From the NCBI RefSeq assembly GCF_003258355.1, contig NZ_QKPO01000019.1, forward strand, positions 1 to 64,000: a DNA stretch of 64,000 nucleotides, read 5' to 3'. The stretch's first letter is position 1. Every line of letters begins with the position of its first letter. This DNA comes from Confluentibacter sediminis. Lineage in GTDB: Bacteria > Bacteroidota > Bacteroidia > Flavobacteriales > Flavobacteriaceae. Positions 1 to 9,320 of this stretch are shown here, piece by piece. The notes beneath the pieces were generated by a model. The model made no database searches. It worked only from the letters and a program-made list of their open reading frames with translations, and was not told the origin of the DNA. Made by a program: the position numbers and the translations under genes.

Positions 1-123
1 CACCAATTCGTATTCTGTATCTGATATTTTATCTACTGATGTCGTCCACTTTACGGGCTTTAGGATTTGAGCCTGCGAAAAGCTAAAAGTTAAAAGTGCT
101 AAAAAGAAAATAAATTTTTTCAT
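1..123 (-). CDS. DsbD-family protein-disulfide reductase, N-terminal fragment
   Basis: Only the first 41 codons lie in the window; the gene runs off the left edge. The reverse strand starts at the ATG ending at 123 and reads a signal peptide (MKKFIFFLALLTFSFSQAQ), then ILKPVKWTTSVDKISDTEYE. From memory of the family, this matches the N-terminal domain of flavobacterial DsbD-like thiol:disulfide interchange proteins, inner-membrane proteins that carry electrons from cytoplasmic thioredoxin to periplasmic thiols. It begins 9 bases after the M16 peptidase stop codon, so the two are probably co-transcribed. The family call rests on a short segment and is tentative. Confidence 0.6.
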   Translation of the reverse strand, partial: MKKFIFFLALLTFSFSQAQILKPVKWTTSVDKISDTEYELV

Positions 124-132
124 ATATGGGGT

Positions 133-2823
133 TTATTGTTTGGGTTTAAATACGACTTCATAAGACTTTCCACTATCAAGTACTTGTATTGCCATATTTT
201 GGATATCCTTTTTGGACATATTATTTACAATATCCTGAAAGTTTTTTGGATCATTTATGTTTTCGTTATATCTAAAGTAAGAAGTAAGTACTTGCATATC
301 ATACCCGTTCTTATCTTTAGCTTGCTCACGCTCTTTTAGGAAGTTCGTTCTTGTTTTATTTAAATCATCATCTTTAATCTCCCCATTTGCTATTTTTTGA
401 AGTTCTCCATTAACAATATCTACTAATTTATCTACCATATCTGGATTACAATCAAATGCAAAAGACACGTATGCCTGCGATTTTGGTTCTCTTGTAAAAT
501 AAGCATTCGCTCTTGGGCTATAAGCTCCGCCCTCAGATTCCCTTACAATTTCAGTAACCCGTAATTGTAAAATATCACCTAAGGCATTGGTATAGATTTC
601 ATTATTCTTTGTGTATGGCATATCTTTTTTATAGACAATATTTACGTTTGCTTTAGGGTCTTCCATAGTCAAATAAATATCTTTATCTATTTTGTTGGAT
701 ACCCATTCTGCACTATTGTTTTTATAGGTCTCTTTAATGTTCTTTGTTGGCAAACTAGCTATATACTTTTCCAAAAGAGGTTTTAATTGATCTTCACTAA
801 CATCTCCCACAATAAAAAACTCAAAATCTGAAGCATCGGCAAAGCGGTCATTGTAAATCGTTTTAATTTTCTCAAACGAAACGGCATCAGCATAATCTTT
901 ATTAAATATTCGTTTTCTGGGATTGTTTTTACCGTATAAAGCAACGGTCAAACTATCTCTCATTTTCTCACCAATATCCTTACTTCTTCTAACAATGTAA
1001 TCATCTATATTACTCTCTAAAACCTGAAAGGCATCTTTGTCGAATCGTGGCTTTACAAAATACAAATGCACCATTTGCAACATGGTTTCTACATCCTTTG
1101 TATTTGAAGATCCCGACAGGGACTCTGTAATATCATCAAGACTGATGTTAACATTCGCGGTTTTTCCTGTTAATATTTTCTGTATGTCTGTGGTATTAAA
1201 ATTACCCAACCCAGACATTGAAATTAAATCACCTAACAAATTAGCAGATGGCAACTCATTATCACTTAAAAGGGAGGTTCCTCCGTAGCTAACAGCACTT
1301 AAAGATACCTTATCCTTTTCTTTATTTACAAATTTGTAGTGAACTTTTATGCCATTGCTTAGGGTGTATGTGGTAGCTCCTAAATCTTTGTTCACTTCTG
1401 TTTTAGAAATTGTTCCAGGATTAATATTTAGGTCTGACACTAATGTTTTTCCAGCTAACGCTTCAGTATAAGGTTGTAAAATAGCATCGTTTTCAACACC
1501 CTCTATAATATGCTTAGCTTCGATTTCTGTTAAATTATCTTGACCTTCAACACCCGTCACATTTAAATACCTGTTTTCTTGAGAATACAATCTCTCTATT
1601 GTTTCATGGAGTTCCTGTGGGGTAATTACATTAAATATCTGCTTTGCTATTTCATACTCTTTCTCAACATCTGTCATAGTGCTATTAGATAAAAAATTAT
1701 TTTGAATAGTTTGCTCTATTTGATCGTGTCTTACATCCTCTTTCTTGGCAATTTGATTTTCATAAGAACTCTTTAAACCTGAAACAGATCTATCTATCTC
1801 TGATTGTGTAAAGCCAAATTTCACAGTTCTTTGCACTTCGGTCAACACCTCTTTAAAAGCCTCTGATTGTTTATTTATTTTAGGATAAATATCGATATTG
1901 AAAGCATTGGAGGTTCTAGTAAATTCTCCATAACTAACTAGAGCGGCTAAAAAAGTAGCATCTGGATTTTGAGATCTTTCTGAAATTCTTGCAGACAACA
2001 TGTTCATCGTCATAGATTCTAATAACGTCCGCTTTAAATCGGCAGTAGTCTCCGCTTCTAATGATTTTTTATGACGAATACCTAAACTAATAGATGCTGA
2101 TGACACTTCTGGATCTGTGCCAAAAAAATATGCCATGTCTTTATTGTCTGGCACATCTATTACAATACGCTTTTTAGGGTTTTCTACCGCTGGAATTTTT
2201 GAAAATCTCTCTATGATTTTTTGTTCAATCTCATCAATGTCCACATCACCTATAACAGCAATAGCTTGCAAATCTGTCCGGTACCAATCATGATAAAAAT
2301 CACGTAATGCTTTATAATCAAACCCGTCAATAACGGACATCAATCCTATGGGCATTCTATCGGCATATTTTGAATGGTTAAATGTAATAGGCAAAGCCTT
2401 TTCAAAAAGACGCCTTCCACCATTTTGACCTGTGCGCCATTCTTCTTTAATAACACCGCGTTCTGAATCAATTTCTTCATCTGTCAATAATAAATAATTA
2501 GACCAATCTTTTAGTACTGTCAAACAAATATCGACCAGACCATCTTTTGTGGGAATGTCGTTTAGGTTATAAACCGTTTCATCGAACGATGTGTAGGCAT
2601 TGATGTCCTTACCGAACACGGCACCGTGTTTTTGCAAGGTATTCAAAATCCCTTTTCCTGGAAAACGTTCCGTGCCGTTAAAAGCCATATGTTCTAAAAA
2701 ATGCGCTAATCCTCGTTGTTCTTCATTTTCTAAAATAGAACCTACATTTTGTATGATGTAATAACTCGCCGCGCCTTTTACAACATTGGTATTTTTTATA
2801 TAGTAGGTCATTCCATTTACCAA
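133..2823 (-). CDS. M16 family zinc metallopeptidase (main body, 5' end frameshifted)
   Basis: Pitrilysin-like peptidase of 896 readable residues. The inverted zinc motif HFLEH is at residues 41-45, and the likely third ligand is E121 in ERGVI, about 76 residues on, as in the family. A second, catalytically inactive M16 half follows (from about residue 470), giving the usual two-lobed clam shell. The protein should act in the periplasm on peptides. The open frame begins only with a TTG at 2823 and has no signal peptide. The missing start (MKRILIFTFLLG...) is present just upstream in another frame, so the true gene spans 133..2942 and carries a one-base frameshift near 2830-2834. It lies 9 bp before the DsbD-like gene. 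Confidence 0.85.
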   Translation of the reverse strand: MVNGMTYYIKNTNVVKGAASYYIIQNVGSILENEEQRGLAHFLEHMAFNGTERFPGKGILNTLQKHGAVFGKDINAYTSFDETVYNLNDIPTKDGLVDICLTVLKDWSNYLLLTDEEIDSERGVIKEEWRTGQNGGRRLFEKALPITFNHSKYADRMPIGLMSVIDGFDYKALRDFYHDWYRTDLQAIAVIGDVDIDEIEQKIIERFSKIPAVENPKKRIVIDVPDNKDMAYFFGTDPEVSSASISLGIRHKKSLEAETTADLKRTLLESMTMNMLSARISERSQNPDATFLAALVSYGEFTRTSNAFNIDIYPKINKQSEAFKEVLTEVQRTVKFGFTQSEIDRSVSGLKSSYENQIAKKEDVRHDQIEQTIQNNFLSNSTMTDVEKEYEIAKQIFNVITPQELHETIERLYSQENRYLNVTGVEGQDNLTEIEAKHIIEGVENDAILQPYTEALAGKTLVSDLNINPGTISKTEVNKDLGATTYTLSNGIKVHYKFVNKEKDKVSLSAVSYGGTSLLSDNELPSANLLGDLISMSGLGNFNTTDIQKILTGKTANVNISLDDITESLSGSSNTKDVETMLQMVHLYFVKPRFDKDAFQVLESNIDDYIVRRSKDIGEKMRDSLTVALYGKNNPRKRIFNKDYADAVSFEKIKTIYNDRFADASDFEFFIVGDVSEDQLKPLLEKYIASLPTKNIKETYKNNSAEWVSNKIDKDIYLTMEDPKANVNIVYKKDMPYTKNNEIYTNALGDILQLRVTEIVRESEGGAYSPRANAYFTREPKSQAYVSFAFDCNPDMVDKLVDIVNGELQKIANGEIKDDDLNKTRTNFLKEREQAKDKNGYDMQVLTSYFRYNENINDPKNFQDIVNNMSKKDIQNMAIQVLDSGKSYEVVFKPKQ

Positions 2824-2942
2824 AACACCTTTTTAATGGTCTGGTCAACAGGTAAGTTCGCACTATAATTAAGCGTTTGGGCAAAGCCTCTAAATGAAAG
2901 AGAAATACCTAATAAAAATGTAAATATTAAAATACGTTTCAT
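2824..2942 (-). pseudogene. Out-of-frame signal-peptide segment of the M16 peptidase
   Basis: From the ATG ending at 2942 the reverse strand reads MKRILIFTFLLGISLSFRGF, then AQTLNYSANLPVDQTIKKVFW and a stop. The first part is a good Sec signal peptide, and LPVDQTIKK is the usual lead-in to the NG.TYYI segment with which the peptidase body opens. The run of five T on the plus strand at 2830-2834 (A on the coding strand) would restore KKGVLVNGMTYY if it were six. The break is therefore a one-base deletion in a homopolymer: a sequencing error, a phase-variable site or a real inactivation. The sequence alone cannot say which. Confidence 0.75.
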
Positions 2943-2973
2943 GAAAATGATATATTAATTGATGTTTATCTTC

Positions 2974-2991
2974 TTAAGAATAAATTCTTAA
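2974..2991. terminator. Short palindrome between thioredoxin gene and M16 peptidase
   Basis: Arms TTAAGAAT and ATTCTTAA with a two-base centre. It lies after the end of the leftward thioredoxin gene and before the M16 start, so it could be a weak terminator or a protein site. There is no clear T-run, so this is a low-confidence call. Confidence 0.3.
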
Positions 2992-3050
2992 CTGTTTGTT
3001 GTGTAATTATTTTATTTAGAAAGTTTTTAATAAAAGAGGACTGCTATTCA

Positions 3051-4226
3051 TTACAGTTCTTTAATTTTCTGTATCAATAAAACTATTTTCTCTCTGTCTT
3101 CCTCTTCATTTCCTGCCATTTCCAACGCAGTGTTAGCAGCTTTCAATGCCTCCTTACCTTTACCTACTTTATATAATAAGCAGGCATGAGTATAGTGGTA
3201 AGTATATGAATTGTCGAGTTCCATTGCCCTTTCTATCCAACTAATTCCTGCTTCAATTATCTTCTTATCAGTGATCTCCAGCTGGCTGACCACAGTGGCG
3301 TAATTGTGTAGCGATGCGGCATTATCCCACTCATATGTCCTGAGATATTCATTTGCTTTTGTGACATAGTCACTATAATGCTCGCCATTAAAAGATTTGT
3401 CAACACCCTCCTCGGCTATTACCTTTTCAGCATGAGTATTACTCATGGCTCTGATCTCATTTATTTTTTGCTGATAAGCCTCATCTCCTTGGAGAGCTGC
3501 AAGTTTTAAGGCGACCTTAAACATCAGGCCTATATAATTATCCACTTCTTCCGCTTTTACCAGCTTCTTATAGCTATCATAATGGTTTATCACAAATTGA
3601 AATTGAGGGGAACTGACATAGTTGGCTGTTTTCTTGATAAGTTCAAAATTATCCTTAGAAAGAAGAGCTTCCTCTTTTTGTGTGAATAAATACCAGTCAG
3701 TTACTTCATTTGAGTTCATAGAAGCATCTGAGAGTACTTTAATATAGGCACGGATAAATTCAGGATCTCTTTCTCCCTTTTTATATTTTTCTTCATACGC
3801 TGCCAAACGCCTTTCTGGATCCAATGCAACTTTCCCCTCAGAAATAAATGACATAGGATCTAACTTTCCAACAAACTGATGCATTAACTCGCCCTTGCCG
3901 TCAATATAGAGAAGGGTGGGGACTGCCGGTATATTATATTCTTTTGCAAAAGCAACGCCATCACCTTCCTTTTCCATATTGACCCTTACTGAGATAAAGT
4001 TTTCGTTATAAAATTTACCTACCTCTTCATTAGGAAATGTGTTAGTGCTCATCCATTTACACGGCCCACACCAGTCGGTGTAGACATCAACAAAGATGAG
4101 CTTATTTTCCTGTTTGGCTTTTTCTTTAGTCTCGGCCCACGTCCCTTCAAAAAATTCGATGCCTGAAGCGTAAGTGCCCGTGGCCATTAACAGGGTCAAC
4201 AGTATTGCTAAAAATATTTTATTCAT
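3051..4226 (-). CDS. Periplasmic thioredoxin-like protein with helical C-terminal repeats
   Basis: 391 residues. A signal peptide (about residues 1-20, ending TYASG) is followed by a thioredoxin fold with the intact redox motif WCGPC at 52-56 and the cis-proline region NIPAVPTLLYIDGKG near 95-110. The remaining 250 residues are helical; the last 60 (WIERAMELDNSYTYHYTHACLLYKVGK) resemble tetratricopeptide repeats. Expected role: thiol oxidoreductase in the periplasm, possibly kept reduced by the DsbD-like protein encoded at the window start. It follows susD after 268 bp on the same strand. Substrate unknown. Confidence 0.75.
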   Translation of the reverse strand: MNKIFLAILLTLLMATGTYASGIEFFEGTWAETKEKAKQENKLIFVDVYTDWCGPCKWMSTNTFPNEEVGKFYNENFISVRVNMEKEGDGVAFAKEYNIPAVPTLLYIDGKGELMHQFVGKLDPMSFISEGKVALDPERRLAAYEEKYKKGERDPEFIRAYIKVLSDASMNSNEVTDWYLFTQKEEALLSKDNFELIKKTANYVSSPQFQFVINHYDSYKKLVKAEEVDNYIGLMFKVALKLAALQGDEAYQQKINEIRAMSNTHAEKVIAEEGVDKSFNGEHYSDYVTKANEYLRTYEWDNAASLHNYATVVSQLEITDKKIIEAGISWIERAMELDNSYTYHYTHACLLYKVGKGKEALKAANTALEMAGNEEEDREKIVLLIQKIKEL

Positions 4227-4494
4227 ATTATTTAGATTAAGTATTTAAATTAAGTTTGAGAAAGATCTTTACGGTTTGTCCTCATCATCTACGCAAGTGA
4301 CTAATTATACCTCATTCATTTTACACTAGGCTTCTCTTATTAAGCCTGTTCCATCAAAGTTTTCACAAGCTAAAATACAGCGGTATCATTCCCGTTGTGA
4401 ACTCCGGTTTTAAACTATATTTTATCTTCGAACCGATCAAAAATTTGGTAGGAATACCTGCCAGTTATTCCGTCGACAGTAGTGTGGTATATGA

Positions 4495-5874
4495 CTAATA
4501 TCCCGGATTGGGCACAAGCTTCGGGTTAGTTCGTATCTCCGAAAGCGGGATAGGCCATAATGCCTTATAGGAACTCCAGTCAGTGCCTTTGAGTGCGCCC
4601 AGCACGGCATCTATCTGCCCGGTTCTTTTGAGGTCATACCAGCGATGCCCCTCAAAGAAAAGCTCTACCCTCCGTTCCTGCATAATAGCATCAATCATCT
4701 CCGCCTGTGTTACCGCTTGGGTTGCTCCTAGATGGGCCCGCTCCCGAATGGTATTTACATCAGATTCAGCGCTATTTACCCCCGTGATGTTCCCTTGTCT
4801 CGCCCTGGCCTCAGCACGAATTAAGAATTGCTCGGCTAACCTGAGTTCAATTAAATCTTCCGGTTCATCTGGGGTTGTGAACAATTCATTCACATATTTG
4901 GACTGGTAGTAATATCCATCCGGAGTAATATCCACCCAATTGTTGAAGCGCTCGTCACCGGCTTCAAAGGCGGCGATTAATTCATCTCTCAAAATTACCG
5001 AAACAGTTCCGAAAAAAGGTCGTGTATCTAATGCGTAAGTAGTTAGAAGACCATCTGTATCTCCCGCGATCTTCGGAGCAAATATTATTTCAGCATTTCC
5101 CCGCTTGAATACTTGATGTAAATCTTCTTTTTCCAACACAAAAGGACCTTCCTCAATAACAGTAGTAGCCATTGCTTCGGCTCCGATCCAATTTTCCATA
5201 TCGAGATAAACGCGGGCCAGTATCGCACGCGCTGGCCACTTACTATCCGCACGGTGCGGGCTAACGAACTCCTCTGGCACAAGATCTATGGCAATTTCCA
5301 AATCGTTAACGATGGATTCAAAAATATCTGCTTTCGGTGCGCGCGGCTTGAGTGCATTGACTTTTGCATCTGTAGTAAGTACCAGAGGCACATCACCATA
5401 TGTACTTACCAGATAGTAATAAACAATAGCGCGTAAAAATCTGGCTTCCGACTCATATTGCCGCTGAACAGCTTCAGTAAGCACTGTGGAGCCGGGTACT
5501 TTTTCGATTATAGTATTTGCCATGTAAATCGTCTGATACTGATTCCACAAGTAACTGATCATTGAGCCGGATTCCGCATCATACGCATTCCTAGCATAGT
5601 AATCATATTCGCTATTTGTGTAATAACCATAAGCTTCATCCGAAGTTAAAGCCGTGGTCATTTGGGTTCGCGTGGCACCCGCAGGTAATGACCGACCGTA
5701 ATTCAAATATATGCCCCTTACTGCCGATTCGATCGCCCCAGCATTCTGAAACACTGTCTCTTCAGTGATTTGATCCTTCGGTAGCTCAGCCTCCAGAAAG
5801 TCACTGCACGAAGATGCTGTAAAAAATACAGCTAATAACATTACTATTATATTCCTTAATTGTATATTATCCAT
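4495..5874 (-). CDS. SusD/RagB-family outer-membrane nutrient-binding lipoprotein
   Basis: 459 residues. A lipoprotein signal with the lipid-accepting cysteine near C23 (TASSCSDFLE) is followed by the family opening DFLEAELPKDQITEETVFQN and the helical SusD core. The C-terminal hallmark RRVELFFEGHRWYDLKR sits near residue 400, and the protein ends NPKLVPNPGY. SusD proteins sit on the cell surface and close over the SusC channel, passing oligomers to it. The gene is immediately downstream of the SusC partner (25 bp). No glycoside hydrolase or lyase lies next to it, so the ligand cannot be inferred; peptides or glycans are both possible. Base composition is richer in G and C than in flanking genes. 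Confidence 0.92.
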   Translation of the reverse strand: MDNIQLRNIIVMLLAVFFTASSCSDFLEAELPKDQITEETVFQNAGAIESAVRGIYLNYGRSLPAGATRTQMTTALTSDEAYGYYTNSEYDYYARNAYDAESGSMISYLWNQYQTIYMANTIIEKVPGSTVLTEAVQRQYESEARFLRAIVYYYLVSTYGDVPLVLTTDAKVNALKPRAPKADIFESIVNDLEIAIDLVPEEFVSPHRADSKWPARAILARVYLDMENWIGAEAMATTVIEEGPFVLEKEDLHQVFKRGNAEIIFAPKIAGDTDGLLTTYALDTRPFFGTVSVILRDELIAAFEAGDERFNNWVDITPDGYYYQSKYVNELFTTPDEPEDLIELRLAEQFLIRAEARARQGNITGVNSAESDVNTIRERAHLGATQAVTQAEMIDAIMQERRVELFFEGHRWYDLKRTGQIDAVLGALKGTDWSSYKALWPIPLSEIRTNPKLVPNPGY

Positions 5875-5899
5875 GACTATTTTTGTATTTGTTATTTGT

Positions 5900-8800
5900 T
5901 TAGAAGGAAAGTTTTAAACCCATAGTCCACGTTTTCAAAATAGGTGTGTTATACCACAGATTCAACTCCGGGTCTTTTCCAAGTTCTTTGTTAACATAGG
6001 TCAACAAGTTTTGTCCAGATATGGTCAACTGAGCGTCCCTTAATCCGATTTTCGATACTAAATCTACTGGAAAATTCCAAGAAAGATTAACTGTTTTCAA
6101 ACGAGCATAAAAAACATCTTTTACACCTAACTGTGAATCACGCATAGGGTAGTGCCAATCCAAACTGGCAATATTACCGTTTTCACTTGAGAGGTTGGGT
6201 AGGGTAGCATCCTCATCCCCTGGCCCGGTCCAATATTCGCCCAGTACATAGACGGGTAAGTTCTGACCTAGCAGGGGTGACTCGAGGTAATTTCGCCAAG
6301 TAGTTGACAATTGCTGGGCAAATTGAATGAAAACCTCCAATTGCAAGCCTTTATATCGAAACATATTTCCCAGCCCTCCAAAGGTTCGTGGACTCAGACG
6401 CCCGACATTAAACACCCGGTCGTTTTCATTAATTATACCGTCTTCATTTACATCCGTATAGATTGCTTCTCCAGTCGCGGAATCAATGCGTTCTAGGTTA
6501 AAGACAACTACTCTGTCTAGCGGTTCCCCTATCGCATATTGTTTAGAATAGCTGGATGATTCCAAATCCGGAAACTTAAGCAACTCATTCTTCAGGATCG
6601 AAATATTAAATGAAGTCCGCCAAGAAAAATTATGTGCGTTGATGTTTGTTGTCTGCAGTTCAAACTCCCAGCCCCGGTTTTCAACAAGGGCAGGCAAGTT
6701 GTTCTGGAATGAGGAAAACCCGGTCTGTATCGGCAACGGGTTGGCTACCAATTGATCATCTGTACGGCTTCGGAACCAAGTAGCCTCTACTAACAGGCGT
6801 TCTGAGAAAAATCCAAGTTCCAGCCCCGCTTCCAGCTTACTGGTACTCTCCCAACTGTATTCATTGTTTGCAAGTACAGTTGGCAAGAGAGAGGTTTTAC
6901 CATCCACCAGTCCCGCTAAAGATACGGAACTGTACAATCCAAGGTACCCATAATCAGCAATCTGATCATTGCCAGTCACCCCATAGCTAGCACGAAGTTT
7001 ACCAAAACTGAGCACGGGAAGTGCCTCTCGTATAAAATCCTCGTGTGAGAACAGCCATGCCGCACCGATAGCACCAAAGTTTCCCCATTTACGGTCGGGA
7101 CCAAATCGAGAAGATCCGTCGCGTCGATAAGAGAGGTCTAATATATAGTGATCATCCCAGTTGTAGTTGATACGTGCAAAAATAGACTGGTAGTGATACT
7201 CACTGGAAGTATTATTAACATAGTCAATAGAACTTGCCCCCTGCCAACTCTCGAGCAGCGCTTCAGAGGTAAAACCTGAAAATGACAGTAATTCCCGGTT
7301 TTGGCTTCTTAGATTCCATGTGGCCCCCAACAAAGCTTCAAGGCGTCCCTTATTAATATCTGTCTCATAGCGAACCTGAGGCTCAATATTAACAGATTGG
7401 ATGCCCCCTTGTCCGAAAGCTGAGTTAGCTTGTGGATTAAAGCTAAATGGATTAACACTTGATAATGGTTTCAACTCGGTTTCTTTTAATTGCTGCCGGT
7501 TATAACTGACCACCCCCCCTAGGTTCAGTCCCTTTAATACTTCATATCGTAGGTCGACACTTCCTATCATATTGTACGTATCGCTTTTGTAGGTAGACGC
7601 CAACAATGCCACTGGATTTGGCTGTGCATCTGGCCGCCAATACAGTTCTCCGTTTTCTTCATACAGCGGGTAATGTGGAGGTAGCAACATGGAATTCCCG
7701 TTTTTATGAATATCCAAGTTGTGATAACTGTAGTTTACCCTCATGTCGATATTAAGGCGTTCGTTGTCTGAAGTATGCTGTATATTCATATCTGTACTAA
7801 GTCGTTTCTCCCTGCTATCTCCGGGTGTAATATCTCCCTGAGCAAGATACCCTGCAGACAACAAATAACGGGTATTTACAGACCCTCCGGTTAAGCGTGC
7901 ATGCACATTTTGCCTGAGCCCAGTGTTGCCGTAATTGTATTTTCCCCAATCTCTATTCACACTCTGATCCCAAACGGTCAGATCAGGGTAGTCTGATGCT
8001 GTTGGCGTTATGTTATTGAAATCCATGGTCTCTTGGCGAAGTGACACATACTGCGCTGTATTAAGCATCTCCGTAATTCTTGTTGCGCTGCTCATGCTTG
8101 TACTATAGTTAACATCCAGTCGACTTTCACCTGCACGTGCCTGTTTTGTAGTAATCAGTACCACCCCATTAGATCCTCGCGAACCATATATCGCGGTAGC
8201 GGAGGCATCTTTAAGTACTTCTATGCTTTGAATATCATCGGGGTTAATACTATTCAGTGGATTAGATGTTACCTGAGGAATAGTTTCAGTAGCTATATAA
8301 TCACTGGGATAATATAATCCCGCCAACGACTCATTGGTAACAGGTACCCCATCGACTATATACAACGGTTCCCTTCCCGAGGCAATTGAATTGATCCCCC
8401 GGATTTGAACATTGATAGAAGTGCCCAACTGCCCGGTAGATTGCGTTATAGCTACCCCAGTCATTCGTCCTTGAAGGGACTGAAGGGGACTCGCTACAAC
8501 TTGCTGCTGAATCTCCTCAGCACCAATCCGTTCAACCGATCCTGTCAGTTCCCTGCGCGTGGAAGTACCATAGCCTATCACCATAACCTCATCAAGATCG
8601 GCTATATCTTCTTCTAAAATTACATTTATAATCGTTTGCTTACCAACTACAACCTCTTGGGTTCGGTAGCCTATATAAGAAAACACCAATACGCTTGCAG
8701 CATAGGGTACTGTAACACTGTAGTGTCCATCAAAGTTAGAAGAAATCCCTTTGCGGGTGCCTTTTATAATAATTGTAACACCTGGAATTGGATTTCCTGA

Positions 8801-9217
8801 CTGGTCTACAACTGTTCCAGAAATTAATTTGTCCTGTTCAGCGATACTAAATCCATCTTCTTTTATCAAAATGGTATTATCATTTGACACTAAAAAATCA
8901 TAGTTCGTATTCCTTATCACTTTCTTTACAAGCTCTATAACACTTATCTTTCCTCTCTCTATTAATACGCTAGGGATTTTCTGTGTTAAATCTTGATCAT
9001 AGATAAAATGATATTTGGTTTGTTTCTTTATAATATCAAATACTTCATCTACCGATCTTTCCTTACTTGACTTTATGAATACTATTTCTTGCCCTAAAGT
9101 GCTATTGGTTCCTAAAGCATAAAGCATTGTACTCATTAAAAAGATAAATGTTCTCATAAAAAATAGAAGTAACCGTTTCCGAAAATGGTAACAGCATTTA
9201 ATTAATTTAAATTCCAT
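5900..9217 (-). CDS. SusC/RagA-family TonB-dependent outer-membrane transporter with STN domain
   Basis: 1105 residues. Order seen: long basic N-region and signal peptide (1-42), STN domain (about 45-120, SVDEVFDIIKKQTKYHFIYD), CarboxypepD_reg-like beta domain (132-203, ISGTVVDQSGNPIPGVTI), TonB box (208-217, LDEVMVIGYG), plug with LYIVDGVPV and SATAIYGSRGSNGVV, and a 22-strand barrel. The STN domain implies that ligand binding is signalled to the FecR anti-sigma factor encoded next upstream, which would release the ECF sigma factor to switch on this transporter. The start at 9217 gives the long N-region typical of STN-type SusC proteins; an internal Met at residue 22 is an alternative. Composition differs from the fecR and sigma genes. 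Confidence 0.92.
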   Translation of the reverse strand: MEFKLIKCCYHFRKRLLLFFMRTFIFLMSTMLYALGTNSTLGQEIVFIKSSKERSVDEVFDIIKKQTKYHFIYDQDLTQKIPSVLIERGKISVIELVKKVIRNTNYDFLVSNDNTILIKEDGFSIAEQDKLISGTVVDQSGNPIPGVTIIIKGTRKGISSNFDGHYSVTVPYAASVLVFSYIGYRTQEVVVGKQTIINVILEEDIADLDEVMVIGYGTSTRRELTGSVERIGAEEIQQQVVASPLQSLQGRMTGVAITQSTGQLGTSINVQIRGINSIASGREPLYIVDGVPVTNESLAGLYYPSDYIATETIPQVTSNPLNSINPDDIQSIEVLKDASATAIYGSRGSNGVVLITTKQARAGESRLDVNYSTSMSSATRITEMLNTAQYVSLRQETMDFNNITPTASDYPDLTVWDQSVNRDWGKYNYGNTGLRQNVHARLTGGSVNTRYLLSAGYLAQGDITPGDSREKRLSTDMNIQHTSDNERLNIDMRVNYSYHNLDIHKNGNSMLLPPHYPLYEENGELYWRPDAQPNPVALLASTYKSDTYNMIGSVDLRYEVLKGLNLGGVVSYNRQQLKETELKPLSSVNPFSFNPQANSAFGQGGIQSVNIEPQVRYETDINKGRLEALLGATWNLRSQNRELLSFSGFTSEALLESWQGASSIDYVNNTSSEYHYQSIFARINYNWDDHYILDLSYRRDGSSRFGPDRKWGNFGAIGAAWLFSHEDFIREALPVLSFGKLRASYGVTGNDQIADYGYLGLYSSVSLAGLVDGKTSLLPTVLANNEYSWESTSKLEAGLELGFFSERLLVEATWFRSRTDDQLVANPLPIQTGFSSFQNNLPALVENRGWEFELQTTNINAHNFSWRTSFNISILKNELLKFPDLESSSYSKQYAIGEPLDRVVVFNLERIDSATGEAIYTDVNEDGIINENDRVFNVGRLSPRTFGGLGNMFRYKGLQLEVFIQFAQQLSTTWRNYLESPLLGQNLPVYVLGEYWTGPGDEDATLPNLSSENGNIASLDWHYPMRDSQLGVKDVFYARLKTVNLSWNFPVDLVSKIGLRDAQLTISGQNLLTYVNKELGKDPELNLWYNTPILKTWTMGLKLSF

Positions 9218-9266
9218 AAATTTGTTTTGGATTAGTTAGACATTCGTTTAATTAATTACTCATATT

Positions 9267-9320
9267 AGAGACACGAAGTTTACTCACCGCCAAATGATTA
9301 CACTTCGGTCTCTTTTTTTT
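9267..9320. repeat. Hairpin between fecR and susC with a T-run facing right
   Basis: Arms at 9267-9279 (AGAGACACGAAGT) and 9302-9313 (ACTTCGGTCTCT) pair with one bulge, followed by eight T on the plus strand. This would be a rightward intrinsic terminator, yet both flanking genes run leftward. In the leftward transcript it is a hairpin without a following U-run, placed in the susC leader. Confidence 0.5.

Noticed and set aside
136-339. Rightward open frame within the M16 peptidase 3' end
   Set aside because: Composed of hydrophobic residues by chance opposite the peptidase codons; no start context.
5085-5282. 65-codon alternative frame inside susD
   Set aside because: Same-strand shadow frame; susD itself is continuous and complete.
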